Shown in pieces: positions 46,501 to 54,805 of a DNA stretch of 64,000 nt. The stretch is from Lactobacillus sp. ESL0785. GTDB lineage: Bacteria; Bacillota; Bacilli; Lactobacillales; Lactobacillaceae. Made by a program: the position numbers and the translations under genes. Below the pieces are notes generated by a model that saw only the letters and a list, made by a program, of their open reading frames with translations, had not been told where the DNA came from and searched no databases. The stretch is taken from NCBI RefSeq assembly GCF_029395455.1, contig NZ_CP113916.1, forward strand, positions 992,001 through 1,056,000. Direction: 5' to 3'. Numbering within the stretch: position 1 is the first letter of the stretch; the number at the start of each line of letters is the position of its first letter.

Positions 46501-47155
46501 TTTGAAATTGATATTCCTTAGCAAGTGAACTCTGCTCATGCAATGGTTCAATGCGTTGCTCTAATTCCTTAACTAAGTCATTAATTCTTACTAGGTTATC
46601 AGTTGTCTGCTCTAGCTGTAGACTAGCTGTCTCTTTTTGCTTTTTAAAATGCAGGACACCGGCTGCTTCTTCAAACAATACTCGCCGCGCTTCTGGGCGC
46701 GAATTCAAAATCTGATCGACACGTCCCTGCGAAATAATTGCAAGACTATCTTGCGAAATTCCAGAATCTAAAAACAGTGCACGAACATCACGCTGTCTGA
46801 CTGCACGCCGATTAATCAGATACTCATTATCACCTGAACGCAAAATTCGCCGTGTAACAACCACCTGATCATCATCCAAATTAAGCTCTCGCTGCTGATT
46901 ATCAAACACTAATGTAACTTCTGCGTGATTAGTAGCTTGACGGAACTCACTCCCAGCAAAAATAACATCTTTCATATTTGAGCCGCGCAACGACTTAGCC
47001 CGTGACTCACCCATTACCCAGCGAATTGCTTCAGTAATATTACTTTTACCGCTACCATTGGGACCAACAATTCCAGTAATTCCAGAATTAAATTCAATCT
47101 TAGTTTTTTCAGCAAAAGACTTAAAGCCGTCAATTATTAATTCTTTTAATGCCAC
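43592..47155 (-). CDS. smc: Chromosome partition protein Smc
   Basis: Smc dimers organise and resolve the chromosome with ScpA/B. N-terminal Walker A GIVGPNGSGKSNITEAIRWVMGE, then two long coiled-coil arms separated by a hinge (about residues 500-650: YPGVIGAVGELLSFPVELEAAMTTALGGG and YRIVTLDGDIISPGGSMTGG), and a C-terminal LSLLSGGERALTAITLLFAML with Walker B FCVLDEVEAALDD. Length 1187 matches the family. Arms are Q-, K- and L-rich. GTG at 47155 with GGAGG upstream. Confidence 0.97.
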   Translation of the reverse strand: MALKELIIDGFKSFAEKTKIEFNSGITGIVGPNGSGKSNITEAIRWVMGESRAKSLRGSNMKDVIFAGSEFRQATNHAEVTLVFDNQQRELNLDDDQVVVTRRILRSGDNEYLINRRAVRQRDVRALFLDSGISQDSLAIISQGRVDQILNSRPEARRVLFEEAAGVLHFKKQKETASLQLEQTTDNLVRINDLVKELEQRIEPLHEQSSLAKEYQFQKQGLDQKLKVLLAFEIEDLNKQKAQVQQKADENQVLLSKLDREVKESQKAVVTKRDESKRMSNQREHIQADLLALTKKLSEINTNLQVAEQSKQYSAATKKEYQAELTTVKKQLEQLQVNNATLVKQEAELTAKQKQLQSKRDKLTVKLNENPAALNEQLDNLRTDYIQLLQDQTSNNNEIVYLNSELKRTQDDRSYQNTDVAGELAKATAELTKLGKTGQTIKAKRTKKQDLITGLTAKLADKQKQLADLRQIINESNRRLNQVSARYEALENIRKRHEGYYYGVRNVLNNLSNYPGVIGAVGELLSFPVELEAAMTTALGGGVQDLVTTSRASARDAINQLKHNHAGRATFLPLDGLHQYTIPQSTVRSLQSFTGFKGIASELVESSIAEDISAAINYLLGSTVIVDTIDHALQISQRISRYRIVTLDGDIISPGGSMTGGMRNQKNNSPLQTTAELAKLKEQIKQLQTTLTADQASLAQLVTQEDQVTQQLTTYKQQLEEANRNLSEAVISYQNQEKEVKRLKAANQLFESRKKERAAELATVKGKITQAQQQKQQLVQQIADQKAQISQLQERIDNFTALNQQVQDDLAELDPQIAVYTNKLENLVVKQKDQAKELTAKQQQIKTLTDKLAELAHSGELDQQKKQQLHQESAVGVQQKATLEKQLNDLSAKLGQFDAQINQLDQVASRNYDLRKDAATEQEGLSVQLAQFTSKIDQRLKTLSSDYSLTFEAALAQATGENNAATRQKMQKEVKLHRMSLEDIGPVNLKAITEYEDVKQRYDFLNNQQNDLLEARDNLRKSMNELDQEVGSRFNKTFSAVAQSFKDLFPVVFGGGNAKLVLTDPDDMLTTGVEIIAQPPGKKLQRLSLLSGGERALTAITLLFAMLKVKPVPFCVLDEVEAALDDANVTRFAQFLEKYDLHTQFIVITHRRGTMEHADQLYGVVMQESGVSQVFSVSLKELKDEVN

Positions 47156-47166
47156 CCACTTACCTC

Positions 47167-47850
47167 CTAGCCTTTCTTAGCTAAAGCGGCCTTGGCAGCT
47201 TCCTGTTCAGCTGCTTTTTTATTGTGACCTGTACCCTGTGATACAACTTTACCATTGACTTTTAATTGAACTATAAACCGCGAGGGCAGTTGCTCCTCCT
47301 TGATTACTTCATACGCAATCTTAACTGGTCCATCTTGCTGCAAAAATTCCTGTAAATCTGTCTTATAATCGCGTGAAGCATCGAACTTCCCTGCATCAAT
47401 CAACGGATAAACAGTTAAATGAAGAAAATGTTCAACTGCATTCATGCCCTGATCAAGAAAAAGCGCACCATTAAAAGCTTCAAACACATCTTCAAGCAGT
47501 GTTTTGCGTGAACGCGCACCGGCTTTTTCTTCACCATGACCTAAATTAATTTCAGCAGGAAAACCAAATTTTTGAGCAAATTCAGCAAAGCCATCAGTAT
47601 CAACGATATTTGAACGCATTCGCGTCAATTCGCCTTCATTTAATTCAGAAAAATGCCGGTACAAGTAATCAGAAATTGCCAGCTCTAATACTGCATCACC
47701 CAAAAATTCTAGCTTTTCATAATCGCGAGTACCATGAGGATGCTCATTCGCATAAGAAGAATGCGTAAAAGCTTCTTCCAATAATTTTGGGTTATTAAAT
47801 TTAATTTTATATTTATCATTTAATTGATTAATAAATTTTGTACTAACCAT
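47167..47850 (-). CDS. rnc: Ribonuclease III
   Basis: RNase III cuts double-stranded RNA and processes rRNA precursors. The catalytic block is YEKLEFLGDAVLELAISDYLYRHF, with a second acidic block around LLEDVFEAFNGALFLD; a double-stranded RNA-binding domain follows (DYKTDLQEFLQQDGPVKIAYEVI, ending GTGHNKKAAEQEAAKAAL). The frame is open to 47952, but the ATG at 47850 has GGGGG upstream and matches the family (227 residues). It leads rnc-smc-ftsY. Confidence 0.95.
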   Translation of the reverse strand: MVSTKFINQLNDKYKIKFNNPKLLEEAFTHSSYANEHPHGTRDYEKLEFLGDAVLELAISDYLYRHFSELNEGELTRMRSNIVDTDGFAEFAQKFGFPAEINLGHGEEKAGARSRKTLLEDVFEAFNGALFLDQGMNAVEHFLHLTVYPLIDAGKFDASRDYKTDLQEFLQQDGPVKIAYEVIKEEQLPSRFIVQLKVNGKVVSQGTGHNKKAAEQEAAKAALAKKG

Positions 47851-47874
47851 CTTTTCAACCCCCTTTATCCCTTG

Positions 47875-47883
47875 ATTATACCA
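47875..47883 (-). promoter_or_regulatory. Extended -10 promoter of rnc-smc-ftsY
   Basis: TGGTATAAT on the minus strand (TATAAT at 47880-47875). A TTGCAT at 47905-47900 lies 19 bases away, a little far for a -35. Confidence 0.6.
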
Positions 47884-47941
47884 GTTTTTATAAGACAAAA
47901 TGCAAAAGAAAGCCATTACACATAATAAGTTATTCTTAAAA

Positions 47942-47981
47942 TAAAAAATCACCTAGTTAAATTTAACTAAGTGATTTTTAT
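47942..47981 (-). terminator. Intrinsic terminator after oppA copy 1
   Basis: AAATCACCTAGTTAAA and TTTAACTAAGTGATTT arms with one mismatch, flanked by A and T runs. It follows the oppA1 stop by about 24 bases and is symmetric. Confidence 0.88.
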
Positions 47982-48004
47982 TTACTGCATTAATTTAATA
48001 TAGA

Positions 48005-49771
48005 TTATTTAGCATAACCAATCTTAAACCAATCGTGATGATCATAATGATAATTATCAGATGGCTTATCTGAAAAGCCGGTAATCTTATCATTAACAGC
48101 ATCAATTTGATATGAATTATAAGTTGGAACAACATAGGCTTCTTCATTCATGTACTTTTGCCATTCGTGGAACTTCTGTACCCGATACTTATGGTTGAAG
48201 GCCTTTTGTGAATCCATCTCGTCCAGCAACTTATTATTTTCTGGCGTCACAAATCTAGAATAGTTGGACATGGTCCCTTCACCATACATTTGTTGCTGTG
48301 AAGGCTCATCAGGCAAGCCCCAACCAGCAATAAAGATATCGATACTTGGATCATCATGCTGAATCTTATCATAGAAGGAATTAAATTCTGTCAGTCGACC
48401 GCCAACTAGTTTAACGTTCAGACCAATCTTATTCCATTGCTGAATATAATTTTGCATAACTGGTTCTTGAATTGGGTTTCCTGACATAGCCAAGAGATGA
48501 ATCGTTAATGGCTTACCATTAGGTTGCACACGCCACTTACCTTTCTTCTTATAGTTTGCTTGGTCCAAAAGTTGGTTGGCTTTTTTAAGATTATAGGTAT
48601 AGCCTTTAGCACTCTTATCAAAGTAATCGCCAAATTGTGCTGGAATTAGAGTTGGCACTTGGAAACTTAAGCCATCAGTATAGTGCTTATAAACTGCATC
48701 GGTATTCATGGCATAAGCCATTGCTTGCCGCAAAGATTTATTATTCATCTTTGCCTTTGGATTCATAACATTTTTAGCTTTCTTGGCATCCCATTTACCA
48801 ACTTTAAATGCTAAATAATAGTATGATAGTGGAATTTTAGCAATAAAGTTAACGCCCTTAGTATCTTTAACCTGCTTCCATTGATTGTTAACCACACGCG
48901 CAATATCAAATTTATGACTCTTAATTGCTTGTGAAGCAGAATTTGTGGAAACAACTTGATAAATAACCCTATCTAATTTTGGTTTACCACGCCAATAATA
49001 TTTATTTGGTACCCAAGTAACCGACTGACCACGGACAATTTTTTGTACTTTATAAGGACCAAAGAACATTGGATTCTTTCTAATTTGGTCAGATGACTCG
49101 ATTTTCTTAAAAGGCACATTCTTTAAATAATGATATGGTGCAGCAGCTTCCCATAGATAACCGTTACCAGTATAGAGCATCCCCGGCTTTAGCTCAGCAC
49201 AATGAATCACAACTGTTCGGCCATCTTCACCATCTGGCATTTCAATTCCTGAAATTGTCTTGGCTTTACCTGCATGATATGCTGCCATACCCTTAATAAT
49301 ATTAAGTTGTCGAGTATACCGTTGTGACTGTGTGGCTTTATTAGCAATTATTTCATAAGCGTATTCAATATCTTTTGCAGTTACCTGCTTACCATCAGAC
49401 CACTTAACTCCTTTTTTAATCGTAATCGTCGCGGTTTTGGTTTTATGATTTAATCGTAAAGTTGCTGGTCCTTTATCATTAATCTTATAGTTATTATCGA
49501 CATAAAATAAACCTTCTTGACCTGGAGAATAAATATCCGCATCAGTCTGATCCATCTGTAATTCTTCACTAAAGACACCCGTAAAGGGGGTATCTGTTTC
49601 TTCGGCAACTTTAATTGTACCACCCTGCTTAACGGCTTTAGCAGGTGTTTCTACTGGGAACCTACTAGCAGTCTTAGCATCATTACTATTATTACTTTTA
49701 CCACAAGCTACTAAGGTTAAAGCAGCTGCTGTAACTACGCCAACAGAACTCAAAAATTTAATTTTTTTCAT
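48005..49771 (-). CDS. oppA: Oligopeptide ABC transporter binding lipoprotein OppA, copy 1
   Basis: Extracellular peptide receptor of the Opp importer. MKKIKFLSSVGVVTAAALTLVACGKSN is a lipoprotein signal with the lipidated Cys23 in LVAC. The mature part has the SBP family-5 features VKKGVKWSDGKQVTAKDIEYAYEIIANK (conserved WSDGKP/VTAKD motif) and KANQLLDQANYKKKGKWR. Length is 588. It is the most distal of three oppA genes, with its own promoter and terminator. Most similar to copy 2, with long near-identical stretches. Confidence 0.92.
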   Translation of the reverse strand: MKKIKFLSSVGVVTAAALTLVACGKSNNSNDAKTASRFPVETPAKAVKQGGTIKVAEETDTPFTGVFSEELQMDQTDADIYSPGQEGLFYVDNNYKINDKGPATLRLNHKTKTATITIKKGVKWSDGKQVTAKDIEYAYEIIANKATQSQRYTRQLNIIKGMAAYHAGKAKTISGIEMPDGEDGRTVVIHCAELKPGMLYTGNGYLWEAAAPYHYLKNVPFKKIESSDQIRKNPMFFGPYKVQKIVRGQSVTWVPNKYYWRGKPKLDRVIYQVVSTNSASQAIKSHKFDIARVVNNQWKQVKDTKGVNFIAKIPLSYYYLAFKVGKWDAKKAKNVMNPKAKMNNKSLRQAMAYAMNTDAVYKHYTDGLSFQVPTLIPAQFGDYFDKSAKGYTYNLKKANQLLDQANYKKKGKWRVQPNGKPLTIHLLAMSGNPIQEPVMQNYIQQWNKIGLNVKLVGGRLTEFNSFYDKIQHDDPSIDIFIAGWGLPDEPSQQQMYGEGTMSNYSRFVTPENNKLLDEMDSQKAFNHKYRVQKFHEWQKYMNEEAYVVPTYNSYQIDAVNDKITGFSDKPSDNYHYDHHDWFKIGYAK

Positions 49772-49823
49772 AAATAAGTTAACCCTCTTTTTTTAACATA
49801 ATTGGTAATTTGTTAATGATTAA

Positions 49824-49851
49824 ATCATAACATTAAAAGTTAAAAAATCAA
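49824..49851 (-). promoter_or_regulatory. Promoter of oppA copy 1
   Basis: Minus strand TTGATT (49851-49846), 16 bases, TATGAT (49829-49824). The same TTGATTTTTTAA start is seen upstream of copy 2. Confidence 0.65.
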
Positions 49852-49892
49852 TAATTTTATTCATATTATTCTCATAATATATTTATAAAAGC

Positions 49893-49924
49893 AAAAAATC
49901 CTAAGAACTTAATCTTAGGATTTT
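49893..49924 (-). terminator. Intrinsic terminator after oppA copy 2
   Basis: AAAATCCTAAGA / TCTTAGGATTTT arms around a short loop, followed by T6 on the minus strand, 18 bases past the copy 2 stop. Confidence 0.88.
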
Positions 49925-49941
49925 GGTTAACTAGATTTAAC

Positions 49942-51711
49942 TTACTTAGCGTAGGCAACTTTATACCATAGAGGATAACCGTTATTATCTTGTGATGGTT
50001 TATTAGAGTAACCCGTAATCTTGTTATTAATCGCATTAATTGAATAATAGTTGTATGTAGGTACTACATAAGCTTCATCATTCATGTACTTTTGCCATTC
50101 GTGGAACTTCTGTACCCGATACTTATGGTTGAAGGCTTTTTGCGAATCCATCTCGTCCAGCAACTTATTATTTTCTGGCGTCACAAATCTGGAATAGTTG
50201 GACATAGTACCTTCACTATAAAGTTGTTGTTGTGATGGTTCAGAGGACATTGTCCAACCAGCCATGAACATATCAACTCCAGGAGCATCATGTTGTACCT
50301 TATCATAGAAGGAATTAAATTCTGTCAGTCGACCGCCAACTAGTTTAACGTTCAGGCCAATCTTATTCCATTGCTGAATATAATTTTGCATAATTGGTCC
50401 TTGTGTTGCCTTACCAGACATTGCCAAGAAATGAATTGTTAATGGCTTACCATTAGGTTGCACACGCCACTTACCTTTCTTCTTATAGCCAGCCTTATCC
50501 AAAATTTGATTGGCCTTTTTAAGATTATAGGTATAGCCTTTAACACTTTTATCAAAATAATCGCCAAATTGTGCCGGAATTAAAGTTGGCACTTGGAAAC
50601 TCAAGCCATGCGTATAATGCTTATAAACAGCATCGGTATTCATGGCATAAGCCATTGCCTGCCGCAAAGATTTATTATTCATCTTTGCCTTTGGATCCAT
50701 AACATTTTTAGCTTTCTTGGCATCCCATTTACCAACCTTAAAGGCTAAGTAATAGTATGCTAGCGGAATTTTAGCAACGAAGTTAACACCCTTTGTGTCT
50801 TTAACTTGATTCCATTGGTCGTTAACAACTTCGGCAACATCAAACTTGTGACTTTTAATTGATTGTGAAACTGAAGTAGGTGCTACCACTTGGTAAATAA
50901 TCTTATCTAGTTTTGGTTTACCACGCCAATAATATTTATTAGGTACCCAAGTAACTGATTGACCTCTAACTAATTTACCTAATTTAAATGGGCCAAAGAA
51001 GATTGGATGTTTACGAATTCGGTCAGATGATTGTAACTTCTTAAATGGAATATTCTTTAAGTAATGATATGGAGCCGCATCTTCCCATAGATAACCGTTA
51101 CCACTGTTAGTCATACCCGGCTTCAACTCAGTACAATGAATTACAGCTACACGGCCATTTTCACCATCGGGCATCTCAATCCCTGAAATAGTCTTGGCCT
51201 TGCCCTCGTGATATTCTTTCATACCTTTAATAATATTAAATTGACTAGAATATCTTTGTGATTGTGTATCCTTATTAGCAATTATTTCATAGGCGTATTC
51301 AATATCTTTAGCAGTTACTTGCTTACCATCAGACCATTTAACACCCTTCTTAACCGTAATTGTTGCAGTGTTAGCCTTACGATCTAACTTCAAAGTTGCT
51401 GCACCTTTATCATTAATCTTATAATGATCGTCAGTATCAAACAGCCATTCATCACCTGGGCTCATGATATCAGTATCAATTTGACTCATTGATAGTTCTG
51501 GACTAAAAACACCTGGAAATGGTGTATCAGTTGCTTCAGCAATTTTTAATGTACCGCCTTGTTTAGCAGTTTTAACTGGTGTTGCTTCAGGGAACTTGCT
51601 AGCAGTTTTTGCATTTTCATTACTGTCATTATTACTCTTCCCACAAGCTACTAAAGTTAAAGCAGCTGCAGTTACTACTCCAATGGAGCTTAAAAATCTA
51701 GTTTTTTTCAT
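49942..51711 (-). CDS. oppA: Oligopeptide ABC transporter binding lipoprotein OppA, copy 2
   Basis: Same architecture as copy 1: MKKTRFLSSIGVVTAAALTLVACGKSN lipoprotein signal with the lipidated Cys in LVAC, then an SBP family-5 domain with WSDGKQVTAKDIEYAYEII. The open frame extends 33 codons further to 51810, but the ATG at 51711 begins the signal peptide (589 residues). The Shine-Dalgarno is weak (AGGAAAG about 13 bases upstream). It carries blocks nearly identical to copy 1, e.g. 50078-50216, mixed with diverged ones, suggesting recombination between copies. Confidence 0.92.
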   Translation of the reverse strand: MKKTRFLSSIGVVTAAALTLVACGKSNNDSNENAKTASKFPEATPVKTAKQGGTLKIAEATDTPFPGVFSPELSMSQIDTDIMSPGDEWLFDTDDHYKINDKGAATLKLDRKANTATITVKKGVKWSDGKQVTAKDIEYAYEIIANKDTQSQRYSSQFNIIKGMKEYHEGKAKTISGIEMPDGENGRVAVIHCTELKPGMTNSGNGYLWEDAAPYHYLKNIPFKKLQSSDRIRKHPIFFGPFKLGKLVRGQSVTWVPNKYYWRGKPKLDKIIYQVVAPTSVSQSIKSHKFDVAEVVNDQWNQVKDTKGVNFVAKIPLAYYYLAFKVGKWDAKKAKNVMDPKAKMNNKSLRQAMAYAMNTDAVYKHYTHGLSFQVPTLIPAQFGDYFDKSVKGYTYNLKKANQILDKAGYKKKGKWRVQPNGKPLTIHFLAMSGKATQGPIMQNYIQQWNKIGLNVKLVGGRLTEFNSFYDKVQHDAPGVDMFMAGWTMSSEPSQQQLYSEGTMSNYSRFVTPENNKLLDEMDSQKAFNHKYRVQKFHEWQKYMNDEAYVVPTYNYYSINAINNKITGYSNKPSQDNNGYPLWYKVAYAK

Positions 51712-51757
51712 AAACAAGCTACACTTTCCTAATATATTGAAACAAGTTATCAAATAA

Positions 51758-51785
51758 ATATTACCATGATTTATTAAAAAATCAA
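51758..51785 (-). promoter_or_regulatory. Promoter of oppA copy 2
   Basis: Minus strand TTGATT (51785-51780), 16 bases, TAATAT (51763-51758) with TGG before the -10. Confidence 0.65.
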
Positions 51786-51861
51786 TATAATAATGAATAA
51801 TCAAACGCAATAAAGTATAAGAAAATACTTTTAAATATTTAACTTAAAAATTATTCAAAAT

Positions 51862-51892
51862 AAAAAATCCTAAGATTTTACTCTTAGAATTC
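51862..51892 (-). terminator. Intrinsic terminator after oppA copy 3
   Basis: AATTCTAAGAG and CTTAGGATT arms with mismatches, followed by T6 on the minus strand, about 18 bases past the copy 3 stop. Confidence 0.8.
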
Positions 51893-51909
51893 TTGAAAAT
51901 TATGTTTAA

Positions 51910-53682
51910 TTACTTAATAAAACCAACTTGACCCCATAATTGGTGTCCGTTGCTATTTTGCGAAGGCTTTAATGAATAACCGGTAATTTTATCATTGATT
52001 GCATAAATCGTGTATGAATTATCAGTAGGGATACTGAACGCTTGATCATTCATATACTCTTGCCATTCATGGAATTTCTGGACACGATACTTATGATTAA
52101 ATGACTTGGTTGAGTCAATTTCAGATAATAATTTGTTATTTTCTGGTGTAACAAATCGTGAATAATTCATGGGTGAAGTTTCACCATACAGATTATTAGG
52201 TGATGGCTCACTAGCTAAACCCCAACCAGCTTCAAACATATCAACACTTGGATCATCATGTTGCAGCTTATCTTCAAAAGAATTGAACTCAGTTGACCGA
52301 CCGCCAAGCAATTTAACATTCAGACCAATCTTATGCCATTGTTGAATATAATTCTGCTGAACTGGTTCTTTAGCAGAATCACCCTGTCTAGTCATGTAAT
52401 TGATAACTAGTGGCTTACCATTAGGTTGCACACGCCACTTGCCTTTCTTCTTATAGCCAGCCTTATCTAAAATTTCATTAGCTTTCTTTAAGTTATAAGA
52501 ATAGCTTTTGGCATTTTTATCAAAGTAATCGCCAAATTGTTCAGGAATTAGAGTTGGTACACGGAAACTCAAGCCCTCAGTATAACGCTTATCAACAGCA
52601 TCAACGTTCATTGCGTAACCAATTGCTTGCCGCAAAGCCTTATTATTCATCTCGGCCTTCGGATCCATCACGTTCTTGTCCTTTTTGGCATCCCACTTAC
52701 CGACCTTAAAGCCAAGATAATTGTATTGAAGTGGAATTTGGGCAACAAAATTTACGTCCTTGGTATCTTTAACCTGGTCCCATTGAGTATTGATTGCATT
52801 AACGACATCAAACTTATGATCCTTAATCGATTGTGAAGTCGAATTAAACGAAAGAACTGAAATCACAATTTTATCTAGCTTTGGTGTGCCACGCCAATAA
52901 TACTTGTTAGGCACCCAAGTTGCTGATTCGCCGCGGACTAACTTAGCCAATTTAAACGGGCCAAAATATAGTGGGTGCTTTCTAATCTTATCTGAAGATT
53001 GCAATTTATCAAATGGTACATCCTTGAGATAATGATATGGTGCTGCAGTTTCCCAGAAGTAGCCGTTACCACTGTTGTACATTCCCGGCTTCATTTGTTT
53101 AAAATGCAGCACAATTTGGCGACCATTCTTACCATCTGGCATTTCAATACCAGAAATCGTCTTGGCTTGACCGTTATGATATTCCTTCATGCCTTCAATA
53201 TCTTCCAATTGGCTGCTGTAACGCTGTGATGCGGTCTTCTTGTTAGCTAAAATTTCATAGGAATATTCTAAATCCTTAGCAGTTACCTGCTTGCCATCAG
53301 ACCACTTAACACCCTTTTTAACCGTAATTGTTGCCGTTTTATCTTGAACATTCAGCTTTAAGGTTGCGGCACCTTTATCATTAATCTTGAAATTATCATC
53401 TGTATCAAACAAAGCTTCTTCACCAGGTTCAGCAACCTGAGCATCAGTTTGAACAGTATACAATTCATCCGAAAAAATTCCGGTAAAAGGAGTATCACTT
53501 CTAACAGCAACTTTTAGAGTGCCACCTTGTTTAGCAGCCTTCTTAGGTACTGATTCAGAAAACTTACTGGCCGTATTTGCATTTTGATTGCTGCTGCCAT
53601 TATTACTTTTACCACAAGCTACTAAGGTTAATGCAGCTGCTGTAACAACTCCAATTGAACTAAGTATTTTGGACTTTTTCAT
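51910..53682 (-). CDS. oppA: Oligopeptide ABC transporter binding lipoprotein OppA, copy 3
   Basis: Nearest to oppC and the most diverged of the three. MKKSKILSSIGVVTAAALTLVACGKSN is the lipoprotein signal (lipid Cys in LVAC); the SBP family-5 body has WSDGKQVTAKDLEYSYEILANKK, and the C-terminus KITGYSLKPSQNSNGHQLWGQVGFIK differs from copies 1 and 2. The frame is open to 53703, but the ATG at 53682 with AGGAG upstream starts the signal (590 residues). Likely to bind a different peptide range from copies 1 and 2. Confidence 0.92.
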   Translation of the reverse strand: MKKSKILSSIGVVTAAALTLVACGKSNNGSSNQNANTASKFSESVPKKAAKQGGTLKVAVRSDTPFTGIFSDELYTVQTDAQVAEPGEEALFDTDDNFKINDKGAATLKLNVQDKTATITVKKGVKWSDGKQVTAKDLEYSYEILANKKTASQRYSSQLEDIEGMKEYHNGQAKTISGIEMPDGKNGRQIVLHFKQMKPGMYNSGNGYFWETAAPYHYLKDVPFDKLQSSDKIRKHPLYFGPFKLAKLVRGESATWVPNKYYWRGTPKLDKIVISVLSFNSTSQSIKDHKFDVVNAINTQWDQVKDTKDVNFVAQIPLQYNYLGFKVGKWDAKKDKNVMDPKAEMNNKALRQAIGYAMNVDAVDKRYTEGLSFRVPTLIPEQFGDYFDKNAKSYSYNLKKANEILDKAGYKKKGKWRVQPNGKPLVINYMTRQGDSAKEPVQQNYIQQWHKIGLNVKLLGGRSTEFNSFEDKLQHDDPSVDMFEAGWGLASEPSPNNLYGETSPMNYSRFVTPENNKLLSEIDSTKSFNHKYRVQKFHEWQEYMNDQAFSIPTDNSYTIYAINDKITGYSLKPSQNSNGHQLWGQVGFIK

Positions 53683-53746
53683 AAAATAATTACTCCTAAC
53701 CATTCTATTCTATATCTACGTGTAATTGGAATAGGTTAATACATAG

Positions 53747-53755
53747 ATTTTAGCA
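53747..53755 (-). promoter_or_regulatory. Extended -10 upstream of oppA copy 3
   Basis: TGCTAAAAT on the minus strand (TAAAAT at 53752-53747). No good -35. The gap from oppC also contains a terminator, so a separate promoter is plausible. Confidence 0.5.
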
Positions 53756-53841
53756 TATCTAAATAGCTTTTCGGATTATTTTATCGTACTTTAATTTTAA
53801 TATTATATTTATTTCATATCTCGCTTAGAATTTTAGTCCAG

Positions 53842-53873
53842 AAAAAAAGCTTTACTTTAAAAGTAAAGCTTTT
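53842..53873 (-). terminator. Intrinsic terminator after oppC
   Basis: AAAAGCTTTACTT / AAGTAAAGCTTTT arms in a near-perfect stem, flanked by A and T runs, directly after the oppC stop at 53881. Confidence 0.88.
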
Positions 53874-53880
53874 GCTTAGC

Positions 53881-54789
53881 CTAATTTTCTCGTTGTCTTG
53901 CATCCCCAGCACGTTGTAATGCCCGACCAACATAGTTAACACTCAATGAAATCATTAACAATAAAACAGTAGCTGGTAACCACAGCCATGGACGACTAAC
54001 AACGTTAACTGGATCATTTGCAAAACCAATTAAGGTACCTAGCGATGGCGTTGTTGTTGGCAAACCATAACCGATGAATGATAAGGTAGTTTCAACTCCA
54101 ATATTACCAGCAATTGCTAAAACAACATCAATAATGATCATCGATGTAATATTAGGTAAAACTTCTCTAAACATGATCTTCAAATCGGACGATCCCGAAG
54201 TTTTAGAAGCCAAAACATAGTCACGTTCACGCTGAGATAAAACAAAGGCACGGAAATAACGTGCCGTTGCTGGCCACGCAAACATTGAGATAATCCAAAC
54301 TAAACTAACGGCATTATAGTTTGGAATAACTGTTACTAAAACAATCATAATTGGCCATTTAGGTAAAACCTGAATAAAGTCAACAATTCTCATGATAATA
54401 GAATCGATAAAACCACCATAATAACCTGCCACTAAACCAACTAATAAGCCGATTATTTCCACGACAGCGGTTACCGCAACCCCAATCATAATTGAATTAC
54501 GACCACCCATCATCAGCAGCTTCAAAATATCACGACCACCGTCGTCAGTACCAAGCAAATGTCCGTTTTGGCCCCAACCATAGTAAGCATCAACAATGTT
54601 AATTTCTGTTACTTGTGACTTGTGTAAAAACATCGACCCACCAAAAGTAAACAATAAAATTAAAATAATAATAATTAATGCTACAAAAGCGACCTTATCA
54701 TGAACAATTTCATGCATTATAATTTTAAATCCAGAAGCTGGAACTGGACGCGAAACGTTTTGGTCTTTTTGTGATTTTTCTTTAGCCAT
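53881..54789 (-). CDS. oppC: Oligopeptide ABC transporter permease OppC
   Basis: One of the two membrane subunits of the peptide importer. Cytoplasmic N-terminus ending DKVAFVALIIIILILLF, first hydrophobic segment, then DDGGRDILKLLMMGGRNSIMIGV (the OppC DxGRD motif) and the EAA loop ALASKTSGSSDLKIMFREVLPNI. The frame is open to 54834, but the ATG at 54789 after AGGAG gives 302 residues and starts MAKEKSQKDQN. It is downstream of oppB by 17 bases. Confidence 0.94.
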   Translation of the reverse strand: MAKEKSQKDQNVSRPVPASGFKIIMHEIVHDKVAFVALIIIILILLFTFGGSMFLHKSQVTEINIVDAYYGWGQNGHLLGTDDGGRDILKLLMMGGRNSIMIGVAVTAVVEIIGLLVGLVAGYYGGFIDSIIMRIVDFIQVLPKWPIMIVLVTVIPNYNAVSLVWIISMFAWPATARYFRAFVLSQRERDYVLASKTSGSSDLKIMFREVLPNITSMIIIDVVLAIAGNIGVETTLSFIGYGLPTTTPSLGTLIGFANDPVNVVSRPWLWLPATVLLLMISLSVNYVGRALQRAGDARQREN

Positions 54790-54805
54790 TATCTTCGCTC
54801 CTTTC

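Noticed and set aside
51712..51810. N-terminal extension of OppA copy 2
   Set aside because: The extra 33 codons are upstream of the promoter-proximal lipoprotein signal and are AT-rich noncoding sequence including the -10 box.
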